A stretch of DNA of 64,000 nt. It comes from Jannaschia sp. CCS1. Lineage in GTDB: Bacteria; Pseudomonadota; Alphaproteobacteria; Rhodobacterales; Rhodobacteraceae. The position numbers were made by a program, and so were the translations under genes. The notes under the pieces were generated by a model. That model was not told the DNA's origin and made no database searches. It was given only the letters and a program-made list of their open reading frames with translations. Below are positions 8,295 through 16,682 of the stretch, in pieces; position 1 is the stretch's first letter; each line of letters starts with the position of its first letter. Location of the stretch: NCBI RefSeq assembly GCF_000013565.1, contig NC_007802.1:1364001-1428000 (forward strand), in the 5' to 3' direction.

Positions 8295-9401
8295 ATGATC
8301 CATTCAAGTGCAGACGCGCGACGCCTGGCGAAGCGGCGTCTGCCCTGGATGGTGTTCGATTACATCGACGGTGCCGCCGGGGCCGAGACGGGGGCCGCGC
8401 GGGGACGGGCGGCCTTCGATACCTTGGAGTTGCGGCCCCGGATTTTGCGCGATGTCAGTGCGCGCGATCTTGGCGCATCGGTCTTTGGGCAGGCAACGAA
8501 GGCCCCATTCGGCATTAGCCCCATGGGCATGTGCAATCTGTCGGGCCCCGGCGCTGACATGATGCTGGCGCGGTTGGCAGCCCGCGAAGGCGTGCCATTG
8601 GGGGTGTCGACTGTTGCGTCGACCGCCATGGAGCCGTTGATCGAGGAGGCGGAGGGCAATGCCTGGTTCCAGCTTTACTTCACCGGCGACGGGTCCGGTA
8701 CGTTCAAACTGGTAGAGCGCGCAAAGTCCGCTGGATATCAGACGCTTATCCTGACGGTGGACGTTCCCGAAGTGGGCCGCCGACCGCGCGAATTGCGCCA
8801 CGGCTTCACCATGCCGTTCAGGATCGGCCCCAAGCAGTTCCTTGATTTCGCGCTGCACCCGCGGTGGTCAATTTCGTCGCTGCTGGCGGGCAAGCCCGAC
8901 ATGGCGAATTTCCAGATGGAGGGGTTTGAGTTCGACCGCACAGCCTCCCGCGCGAAGGCGGATTTCGGCACGTTGGCCAGGCTGCGAGAGATGTGGCCCG
9001 GCAAGCTGGTGATCAAAGGCGTGCTAGACCCGGAGGACGCGCGGCTGCTGAAAGAGGCGGGCGTGGATGCGATCCAAGTGTCCAGCCACGGCGCGCGGCA
9101 GTTGGAAAGCGCGCCGGTCCCGATCAGCGTCTTGCCCGCGATCCGGGATGCGGTTGGTCCGGAATTCCCGCTGTTTTTTGATACCGGCCTGCGTGGCGGA
9201 GAGGACGTCGTGAAGGCCTATGCCCAGGGTGCAAACTTCACCTTCCTGGGCCGCGTGCTTCAATTCGCCATCGCAGCGGGGGGAGAGGAGGGATTGGCTC
9301 AGCTGTGGTCTGTGTTGAAAGACGAGACAAGTATCACGCTGGCGCAGATCGGCGCGACGTCGCTGGGGCACAATCAGTTGGCCGACGCTATCCGGGCCTA
9401 A
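8295..9401 (+). CDS. FMN-dependent alpha-hydroxy-acid dehydrogenase (candidate sulfolactate dehydrogenase)
   Basis: TIM-barrel FMN enzyme of the lactate dehydrogenase/glycolate oxidase family, 368 residues. Seen: N-terminal RLPWMVFDYIDGAAG, APFGISPMGM, LYFTGDGS, the strand LILTVDVPEVGRRPRELR, Lys in LVIKGVLDPEDA, and the active-site His-Arg in VQVSSHGARQLES-like sequence near residue 265 (family consensus SNHGGRQLD). ATG 8295 follows comE by 2 bases. Position immediately after comDE suggests it oxidises sulfolactate to sulfopyruvate, the missing step between HpsN and ComDE. This would differ from the NAD-dependent ComC/SlcC enzymes. Function is inference from context; family is clear. The stop overlaps the convergent racemase-family gene by 4 bases. 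Confidence 0.85.
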   Translation: MIHSSADARRLAKRRLPWMVFDYIDGAAGAETGAARGRAAFDTLELRPRILRDVSARDLGASVFGQATKAPFGISPMGMCNLSGPGADMMLARLAAREGVPLGVSTVASTAMEPLIEEAEGNAWFQLYFTGDGSGTFKLVERAKSAGYQTLILTVDVPEVGRRPRELRHGFTMPFRIGPKQFLDFALHPRWSISSLLAGKPDMANFQMEGFEFDRTASRAKADFGTLARLREMWPGKLVIKGVLDPEDARLLKEAGVDAIQVSSHGARQLESAPVPISVLPAIRDAVGPEFPLFFDTGLRGGEDVVKAYAQGANFTFLGRVLQFAIAAGGEEGLAQLWSVLKDETSITLAQIGATSLGHNQLADAIRA

Positions 9402-10132
9402 GGACGGGGGTCGTCCAGATCCACCGGAAAGCGGCGTGGCGTCAAGCCCGCGTGAAACCATGTCAGAAGGCTGTAGACGGAATAGACCGGAAGCCCGCTT
9501 CTATGCCTGATATCAGCGGCATAGGGCACCATGTTGGTGCATTCGAGCAAGATCGCTCCGGTGTCTGGGTAGGATGTCACAAGCGCTTCGGCGGCCTCCA
9601 GCATGTCTGCACGGGCCGCTTCAAAGTTGATCTCGATCTCATCGCCCAGAACCGCGCGGGTGAACTCCCGGCCGCCTTCGGTGCCTACAACGGGTGTCCC
9701 CTCCGGCACCCCGGCGGCGTCCAGATGCGCGCGGGTTAACGTATCGGCGGAGATCGTCAGTATGGTCATATGTTTGCCCGGCGGCAGAATGGCCGAAATC
9801 ATCGGAGCCTGGATCAGGGACGATGTGGCGACCGGCACGCCCAAGGCCTCTTTCATCTCATCTTGCAGAAGCGCGAGGAAGCCGCAATTCGTCGCCACCC
9901 CGTCGCAGCCCATGGCCACCAACTCCTTGCCCGCCTTGATGAAATCCTGTGCACGGGTCCATGGATCGCCGCGCACGATGTTATCTGGCGTGGCGCCGGG
10001 CACGACCTTGTAATGCACCGGAAACGGCCATGTCAGCGCATTGCCGATATCGCCGGGGATGCGCGGGAATTGCGTTTCCAGCATCAGGATGCCGACGCTG
10101 GCCCCGAAGACGGTTTTGCCGCCCCGTGTCAT
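9398..10132 (-). CDS. Aspartate/glutamate racemase family protein
   Basis: 244-residue cofactor-independent racemase-fold protein. The two catalytic cysteines sit in symmetrical contexts, VATNCGFL (about residue 88) and LLECTNMV (about 203), as in Asp/Glu/hydantoin racemases, maleate isomerase and arylmalonate decarboxylase relatives. ATG at 10132 shares a base with the stop of the upstream GntR gene, so the two are co-transcribed. The GntR regulator is divergent from a ThDP enzyme, suggesting a small acid or amino acid pathway with the racemase acting on stereochemistry. The substrate is not readable. Confidence 0.8.
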   Translation of the reverse strand: MTRGGKTVFGASVGILMLETQFPRIPGDIGNALTWPFPVHYKVVPGATPDNIVRGDPWTRAQDFIKAGKELVAMGCDGVATNCGFLALLQDEMKEALGVPVATSSLIQAPMISAILPPGKHMTILTISADTLTRAHLDAAGVPEGTPVVGTEGGREFTRAVLGDEIEINFEAARADMLEAAEALVTSYPDTGAILLECTNMVPYAADIRHRSGLPVYSVYSLLTWFHAGLTPRRFPVDLDDPRP

Positions 10133-10800
10133 CAGCTCGCCTGCACGTAGATTTCGGAGAATGCCGTGCGGACGGCCTGTGTGGCGTCCTCTTTCCGCAG
10201 CTCGATATGGGCACGCAAGGCGGCCAGTGCGCCCGCCAGATCACGCGCCTCAACCGCCCGCAAGATGTTGCGATGAGCCGCCAATTGCGCCGATACGCCA
10301 TCGCCCGCGTTCAGCCCGATCATCCGCACATAGCGGATGCGCCCATTGATATTTTCCAACAGCCGCGTGAGTTCCCCATTGCCGGCCAGTTGCGTAAGGC
10401 CAATGTGGAATGCTTCATCCATCTCCAGCAGCTCAAGCCTGTCCGCATTGAGCATGGCACTGTTCAACGTCTCGGAAAGTCCCGCAATATCGGCGTCTGT
10501 CGCCCGTGCGATGGTCAGGCGAAGCGCCTCACATTCCAGCGCGGCGCGGGTCTCGTAGAGGTCAAGGATCCGGTCCGGCGTCAACGCGCGACAAAAGAAG
10601 CCACGTCCGCCGGTGTTGGTCAGATACCCCTCCGACACCAGCCGGTTCAGCGCCTCCCGTAGCGGTGTGCGGCTGACGTCAAGGCGCTTGGCCATCTCGC
10701 CCTCAACGATCCGCTCCTCGGGTTTGATCTCGAAATCGGCTGCCATCCGGCGCAATTGCGCAGTCAGGCGGTCGACGTTGCTTTCCGGTGTACTATCCAT
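10132..10800 (-). CDS. GntR family transcriptional regulator (FCD domain)
   Basis: 222-residue FadR-subfamily GntR regulator: winged helix near residues 25-75 (EGEMAKRLDVSRTPLREALNRLVSEGYL) and an all-helical FCD ligand domain with metal-ligand residues around DEAFHIGL and AAHRNILRAVEARD. ATG 10800 is preferred over the longer open frame to 10887, whose extra 29 residues would overlay the presumed operator. A perfect palindrome at 10847-10856 lies between this gene and the divergent ThDP enzyme. It probably represses both directions and responds to a carboxylic acid. Confidence 0.9.
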   Translation of the reverse strand: MDSTPESNVDRLTAQLRRMAADFEIKPEERIVEGEMAKRLDVSRTPLREALNRLVSEGYLTNTGGRGFFCRALTPDRILDLYETRAALECEALRLTIARATDADIAGLSETLNSAMLNADRLELLEMDEAFHIGLTQLAGNGELTRLLENINGRIRYVRMIGLNAGDGVSAQLAAHRNILRAVEARDLAGALAALRAHIELRKEDATQAVRTAFSEIYVQAS

Positions 10801-10846
10801 CCCGCGACCATGAAATCCGCGCTTGAGTTTTGCAAGGTATATTGCT

Positions 10847-10856
10847 CTGTATACAG
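10847..10856. promoter_or_regulatory. Palindromic GntR-type operator
   Basis: CTGTATACAG is a perfect 10-base palindrome centred 28 bases upstream of the ThDP-enzyme start and 52 from the GntR start. FadR/FCD-type GntR proteins commonly bind short TnGTATACnA-like palindromes, so it is the likely operator for autoregulation and control of the divergent gene. Confidence 0.6.
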
Positions 10857-10879
10857 CACGTAATGCAAGGAGGGGAATA

Positions 10880-12571
10880 ATGGACAATCAGATGAACGGG
10901 GCGGACGCGCTGGTTGGTATGCTCAAGGCCCATGGCGTGCGGCATATCTTCGGCCTTTGTGGCGATACCTCGCTGCCGTTCTACGATTCCATGCGCGCCC
11001 ATGGCGGTAACATCACCCATGTGCTGACCCGCGATGAGCGCTCCGCCACTTACATGGCGGACGGTTATTCCCGCGTCACAGGCCGCCCCGGCGTGGCGGA
11101 AGGGCCGTCGGGCGGCGGCGCGACCTACATCCTTCCCGGCCTGATCGAAGCGTCGGAATCCTCCTACGCCGTCCTTGGCATCACAACGGATATCAGCGTC
11201 GGCACCTACGGCAAATACCCCCTGACGGAGGTGGATCAAAACGCGCTGATGGCGCCCGTGACCAAATGGAACAGCGTCATCGTCCAGGCGGCCCACATCC
11301 CCCGCATGGTGCGCAAGGCGTTCCGTGCCATGACAACCGGGCGCGCGGGCGCGGCGCATCTGGGGCTGCCCTACGACATCCAGTATGACCCCGTGGACTC
11401 CAGTGATATCTGGGCCGATCCCAAACACGCGACGTACCCGGCCTATCCCCAGGCGCCCGAGCCCGGCGCGGCGGAGGCAGCGGTGGACGCGATCTTAAGC
11501 GCAAAGAATCCGCTCATCGTCTGCGGCGGCGGCGTGGTGATCGCAGGCGCGATGGAGGAGCTTGCGCGTCTGGCAAACCGCCTCGACATCCCCGTCGCGA
11601 CGTCGATCAGCGGGCAGGGGAGCCTGGCGGATACGGACCCGATGTCCCTTGGCGTCGTGGGCTCCAACGGTGGCACGGATGAGACGTGGGAAGCGATGGA
11701 GGCCGCCGACCTGGTGATTTTTATGGGCGCGCGGGCAGGCTCCACCACCACGGCCCGGTGGGAGGCCCCGAAACCCGGCGCGCGCGTGGTGCATTTTGAC
11801 AGCGACCCAATGGTGATCGGTGCGAATTACCCGACGGAGGTGGGCGTCGTGGGCGATCTGCGCCTCTCACTCCAGGCCGTGAACGCGGTCTTGGACGCGC
11901 GCGGACAGGGAGCCACGACGTTCGGCGGCGCGCAAGCTGTCGCTGACATCAAGGCGCGCAAATTCGCCCGCTTCAATGCCTTAGCAACCAGCGACGAGAC
12001 CCCGATCCGGCCGGAGCGCGTCGTGGCCACCCTCAACCGCATTCTGCCCGAAGATGCCACCATCGTCTCGGACCCCGGCACATCCTGCCCGTATGTCTCG
12101 GCCTACTACCAGCATGCAAAGGCTGGCCGCTTCTTCATCACCAATCGCGCCCACGGGGCACTTGGCTATTCGCTGTCGGCATCGCTCGGCGCGTGGTTCG
12201 GGCGGCCCACGTCAAAGGTCGTGGCGCTGATGGGCGACGGGTCCTTCGGGTTCACCTGCGGCGAGTTGGAGACGGTCACGCGGGCGCGCGCAAACATCAC
12301 CTTCGTGGTGTTCTCCAACGCCAACTTCGGGTGGATCAAGGCCAGCCAGATGGCCGACAAGGGATCGCGTTACTACAACGTGGATTTCAACCGAGTGGAT
12401 CACGCCGCGGTGGCCAGTGCTTATGGCGTGAAGGCGTGGCGGGTAGACGACCCCGGCGCATTGGAGGCGACGCTAACGGAGGCGATTGATCATGACGGTC
12501 CGACCCTGGTGGACATCATCGCGCAGCCATTGGAAGAGGCGGCCGCCCCGGTGCGGCGTTGGATGGGCTGA
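10880..12571 (+). CDS. ThDP-dependent enzyme, acetolactate synthase large-subunit-like
   Basis: 563-residue three-domain ThDP enzyme. The PYR domain has the catalytic Glu in LTRDERSATYMADGYSR (Glu about residue 53). The middle domain includes SGQGSLADTDP and LVIFMGARAGS. The PP domain has the GDGSFGFTCGEL motif (about 452) and closing Asn in VVFSNANFGW. ATG 10880 is preceded by AGGAGGGGAAT, a strong ribosome site, so the upstream 10823 start is rejected. The nucleophile-side sequences differ from the sulfoacetaldehyde acetyltransferase pattern I recall (HEGSGGMMADGYTR), so I do not call it xsc. It may carboligate or decarboxylate a 2-oxo acid linked to the neighbouring racemase-family protein. 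Confidence 0.82.
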   Translation: MDNQMNGADALVGMLKAHGVRHIFGLCGDTSLPFYDSMRAHGGNITHVLTRDERSATYMADGYSRVTGRPGVAEGPSGGGATYILPGLIEASESSYAVLGITTDISVGTYGKYPLTEVDQNALMAPVTKWNSVIVQAAHIPRMVRKAFRAMTTGRAGAAHLGLPYDIQYDPVDSSDIWADPKHATYPAYPQAPEPGAAEAAVDAILSAKNPLIVCGGGVVIAGAMEELARLANRLDIPVATSISGQGSLADTDPMSLGVVGSNGGTDETWEAMEAADLVIFMGARAGSTTTARWEAPKPGARVVHFDSDPMVIGANYPTEVGVVGDLRLSLQAVNAVLDARGQGATTFGGAQAVADIKARKFARFNALATSDETPIRPERVVATLNRILPEDATIVSDPGTSCPYVSAYYQHAKAGRFFITNRAHGALGYSLSASLGAWFGRPTSKVVALMGDGSFGFTCGELETVTRARANITFVVFSNANFGWIKASQMADKGSRYYNVDFNRVDHAAVASAYGVKAWRVDDPGALEATLTEAIDHDGPTLVDIIAQPLEEAAAPVRRWMG

Positions 12572-13469
12572 CACGGCGTCTGTCGCTTTGGGCGATTCCT
12601 GTCAGCAGGAGGTCAAGGAAATCAAGCGCCAATGTGGACAGGGGCCGCGTGGCCGATGTGATCACCATCATGTCCATGTGGATCGCGGGCGCGAACGGGC
12701 GGGTGACGAAGCTGCCACTTTCATCATGGTCCAGCAGGAACGGATCAAGGATCGCGACCCCCATATCTTCCTGCACAAAACTCAGCATGTTCTTGAAGAG
12801 ATGCGTGTGGACCCGCGTGTTCCACGGAACGCCAGCGGTGTGAAACGCTTCGCGCGTGCGGCGGTGGGTCATGTGGTCCGGGCCCATCACTATGAAGGGC
12901 TCCGCCCCACAGAGTTCGGGCGTTAGAATGTCATGGCGCGCAAGGGGATTGTCGGGATGCAGCGTCAATTGCATCTCCACCTGGAAGGGATGCGTGTCGA
13001 GCGCGTCGTAAAGCTGCGGCGTTTCACAAACGCCAATCTCAAACAGGCCCGACATCACCCATTCCTGCACCTTGCTAGAATATTGCGACTGAAACGAGAT
13101 CGACATATCGGGCCGCGTTTTGGCGAATTGCGCGATCAGTTTCGGCATGAACCCAAAGGACATCGCGTGTTGGGAGGCGACTTGTAACTGCCCGCCCTGC
13201 TTGTTCTGCAGATCGGTGACGGCCTGTCCCACATGGTCAAGACCGCGCACAACCGTGTCGACCTCCTGATACAGAACACCCGCCTCCGGCGTTGGGATCA
13301 GGCGGCCTTTGACCCGTTCGAACAACTTGAACCGCGTTTCCCGTTCCAATTGCGCGAGGAGGTTTGAGATGCCGGGTTGAGAGATCCCCAGAAGCGTCGC
13401 CGCCCCTGTGACGGTGCCCGTCTCAAAGGTGGCGTGGAAGGCTTGCAGCTGACGAAAGCGGATAGACAT
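12516..13469 (-). CDS. LysR family transcriptional regulator
   Basis: 317-residue LysR regulator: N-terminal winged helix (RFRQLQAFHATFETGTVTGAA then LGISQPGISNLLAQLERE, about residues 4-50) and a substrate-binding effector domain. ATG 13469 is chosen over 13550 because it starts at the conserved N-terminus. The C-terminal 18 codons overlap the convergent ThDP gene by 56 bases, an unusually long tail-to-tail overlap. It is divergent from the enolase-superfamily gene, the usual LysR arrangement, and a T-N11-A box lies 13 bases from its start. It likely activates that gene. Confidence 0.9.
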   Translation of the reverse strand: MSIRFRQLQAFHATFETGTVTGAATLLGISQPGISNLLAQLERETRFKLFERVKGRLIPTPEAGVLYQEVDTVVRGLDHVGQAVTDLQNKQGGQLQVASQHAMSFGFMPKLIAQFAKTRPDMSISFQSQYSSKVQEWVMSGLFEIGVCETPQLYDALDTHPFQVEMQLTLHPDNPLARHDILTPELCGAEPFIVMGPDHMTHRRTREAFHTAGVPWNTRVHTHLFKNMLSFVQEDMGVAILDPFLLDHDESGSFVTRPFAPAIHMDMMVITSATRPLSTLALDFLDLLLTGIAQSDRRRVSPSNAAPGRPPLPMAAR

Positions 13470-13481
13470 GGCATCAAGTAT

Positions 13482-14683
<1,202 letters not shown>

Positions 14684-14705
14684 CCTGGTCAGTACGTCGC
14701 CGCGG

Positions 14706-14753
14706 CATACCATTAATAGGTCGCTGCCGCATACCATTAATAGGTCGCTGCCG
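14706..14753. repeat. Perfect 24-bp tandem duplication
   Basis: Two identical adjacent 24-base units (14706-14729 and 14730-14753), each containing CCATTAATAGGTCGCTGC. The right-hand unit includes the stop codon and last codons of the MarR gene (stop 14737-14739); the left-hand unit is an extra copy beyond that stop. It reads as a recent slippage or duplication, and the protein C-terminus is unchanged because translation stops in the first copy met. Confidence 0.85.
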
Positions 14754-15273
14754 CTCTGGCCGCCTGATCATACTGCCCGGCCATCAACCGCAAAAGACGG
14801 CTAAGACGACTGACCTGATCCCGTTCGATCCCCAGCTCGTCCAGCGCCTCCAGCAACAGCGCGTTGCGGATTTCGCGGTAGCGCGTGCAGACCTCCGCCC
14901 CCTTGTCCGTGGTCGTCACCGTCTTCTCCTTGCCCAAGCGCCCCTCCGCCACCAACCCCGCTTTGCGCAGTTTCTTGACGGAATAATTCACCGTGTGCGT
15001 GTCCTCGATATTGAGGACCAGGCAAATGTCGGCCAGCGTTTTGGGGCGTCCGCGGTGGTGAGTGGAATGCAGCACCAGCACATCCAGCGCCGACATATCC
15101 GGGTGCCCGGCCAGCGCAATCGCGCGCATCATCCAGCGATGGAAGGCGTGGTTCGACAGGGTCAGTCCGAACTCGAATTCCGAAAGCTCCGGGAAGCCGC
15201 TGTCGGCCAGATGCGCCGAGGACACGACGTGGGTCAGGTCAGTATCAGTCATGAGGTCAGTCGGCACTCTCAT
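14737..15273 (-). CDS. MarR family winged-helix transcriptional regulator
   Basis: 178 residues from ATG 15273; an alternative in-frame ATG at 15252 and a TTG at 15279 exist. The winged helix spans about residues 60-125 (SALDVLVLHSTHH, LADICLVLNIEDTHTVNYSVKKLRKAGLV, then EKTVTTTDKGAEV for the wing). It is divergent from a DadA-like oxidoreductase with a perfect 17-base operator between them, so it probably represses that operon and itself. The 3' end is involved in a 24-base tandem duplication. It belongs to the same HTH type as regulators of aromatic or amino-acid catabolism; the ligand is unknown. Confidence 0.87.
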   Translation of the reverse strand: MRVPTDLMTDTDLTHVVSSAHLADSGFPELSEFEFGLTLSNHAFHRWMMRAIALAGHPDMSALDVLVLHSTHHRGRPKTLADICLVLNIEDTHTVNYSVKKLRKAGLVAEGRLGKEKTVTTTDKGAEVCTRYREIRNALLLEALDELGIERDQVSRLSRLLRLMAGQYDQAARAAATY

Positions 15274-15282
15274 CGACAAAAT

Positions 15283-15299
15283 GTCAACAAATTGTTGAC
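15283..15299. promoter_or_regulatory. Perfect inverted-repeat operator for the MarR-type regulator
   Basis: GTCAACAA-A-TTGTTGAC: eight perfectly paired bases on each side of one central A, 10 bases upstream of the MarR-type start and 85 upstream of the DadA-like start. Length, symmetry and TTGTTGAC arms are typical of MarR-family operators. Confidence 0.75.
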
Positions 15300-15383
15300 G
15301 TATTGTTTTTCACGGTCAAGGGTAAGGCGCGAAACAGGAGCTTGTTTGATGGCAACGCGGATCACATCACGGGGGAAGGCGGC

Positions 15384-16631
15384 ATGACTGCCGAGCATCC
15401 GACCGTCGTGATCGGGGCCGGGATTGTCGGCGTCTCCACCGCGATATGGCTGCGCCGCGCGGGGCGAGAGGTCACGCTGGTGGATCGCAATGCGCCGGGG
15501 CAGGGGACGTCATACGGCAACGCGGGCGTCATCGCGAATTGCTCCGTCGTGCCGGTGACAACGCCGGGACTGATCCGCAAGGGGCCGAAGTTGGCGCTGG
15601 ACCCGAATTTCCCGCTGTTCCTGCGCTGGTCCTACTTTCCTAAGCTGTTGCCTTGGCTGGTGAAATACCTCGGGAACGCCAATGACACAGACACGCGGCG
15701 CATCGCCAGGGGGCTGACAGACATCGTCGGCGACGGGGTGGAGCAGCACAGCGCTTTGTCGGGCGGAACACGGGCTGCGGAGTGGATGCAGACCAGCGAT
15801 TACACCTTCGGCTATGCGGATCGGGCGGCCTTTGAGGGCGATGCCTACGTCTGGGGCCTGCGGCGCGACGCGGGCTTTGTGCCGGAGCTGATCGAAGGCG
15901 ATGCGACCATCGATTATGAGCCCAACCTGGGCAGTGACATCCGTTGCCTCGCGGTGATGAAGGACCACGGGTTCATCCGGGACCCGGGCGGCTATGTGGC
16001 GGCCTTGGCGGAGGAATTCCAGGCCCTTGGCGGGGTCTGGCGGCAGGCTGACGTGAAGGATTTCACCTCCTCCGGCGATAAGGTCACTGCCATTGAGACG
16101 ACGACAGGGCCCGTCCCCTGCGATGATGTCGTGCTGGCAACGGGCGTCTGGTCCAAGCCATTGATGAAGCGCCTTGGCCTGACAATTCCGCTGGAGACGG
16201 AGCGGGGCTATCACATCGTCTACAAGAATGCCGAGAACGCCCCCAAAATGCCGATCATGGTCGCGTCGGGCAAGTTCGTCGCGACCCCAATGGCGGAGGG
16301 TCTGCGCTGTGCGGGTGTGGTCGAATTTGGCGGGCTGGAGGCCGGGCCATCAAAGGCGCCGCTGGCGTTGCTGCGCAAACAAGTCAAACAGGCCTTCCCG
16401 CACCTGAAGGCTGAGGATGAGATCGAATGGCAGGGCCACCGCCCTGCACCCTCCGACAGTCTTCCGCTGATCGGGCAGGTGCGGAACACCGGGGTCTATG
16501 TGGGCTTCGGCCACCACCACATTGGCCTGACGGGCGGGCCCAAAACGGGCCGCCTGATCGCGCAGCTGATGACGGGGCAGCGTCCTAACATGGACATGTC
16601 CCCGTATGATCCGGCAAGGTTCGCGTCGTGA
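15384..16631 (+). CDS. FAD-dependent oxidoreductase, D-amino-acid dehydrogenase (DadA)-like
   Basis: 415-residue DAO-family flavoprotein. Dinucleotide fold VVIGAGIVGVSTAIWL (about residues 8-23) with the Glu/Asp-type end TLVDRN; the substrate domain follows; C-terminal FAD contact GVYVGFGHHHIGLTGGPKTG (about 372-391). ATG 15384 sits 9 bases after GGGGGAAGG and starts at the conserved fold; the longer frame from 15303 would cross the operator region and is rejected. It is followed by a TRAP transporter, so it probably oxidises the imported compound (amine, D-amino acid or hydroxyproline-like) and passes electrons to quinone. Controlled by the divergent MarR regulator. Confidence 0.85.
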   Translation: MTAEHPTVVIGAGIVGVSTAIWLRRAGREVTLVDRNAPGQGTSYGNAGVIANCSVVPVTTPGLIRKGPKLALDPNFPLFLRWSYFPKLLPWLVKYLGNANDTDTRRIARGLTDIVGDGVEQHSALSGGTRAAEWMQTSDYTFGYADRAAFEGDAYVWGLRRDAGFVPELIEGDATIDYEPNLGSDIRCLAVMKDHGFIRDPGGYVAALAEEFQALGGVWRQADVKDFTSSGDKVTAIETTTGPVPCDDVVLATGVWSKPLMKRLGLTIPLETERGYHIVYKNAENAPKMPIMVASGKFVATPMAEGLRCAGVVEFGGLEAGPSKAPLALLRKQVKQAFPHLKAEDEIEWQGHRPAPSDSLPLIGQVRNTGVYVGFGHHHIGLTGGPKTGRLIAQLMTGQRPNMDMSPYDPARFAS

Positions 16632-16682
16632 GCCAAGCCGGATGAACCCAAAAGAAACGGACATTCAACAAGGAGAAGACAC

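Noticed and set aside
10880-12571. Sulfoacetaldehyde acetyltransferase (xsc), which would complete the sulfonate pathway
   Set aside because: The catalytic Glu context (RDERSATYMADGYSR) and the rest of the protein do not match the Xsc pattern I recall, and no pta gene follows. The general ThDP family call is kept.
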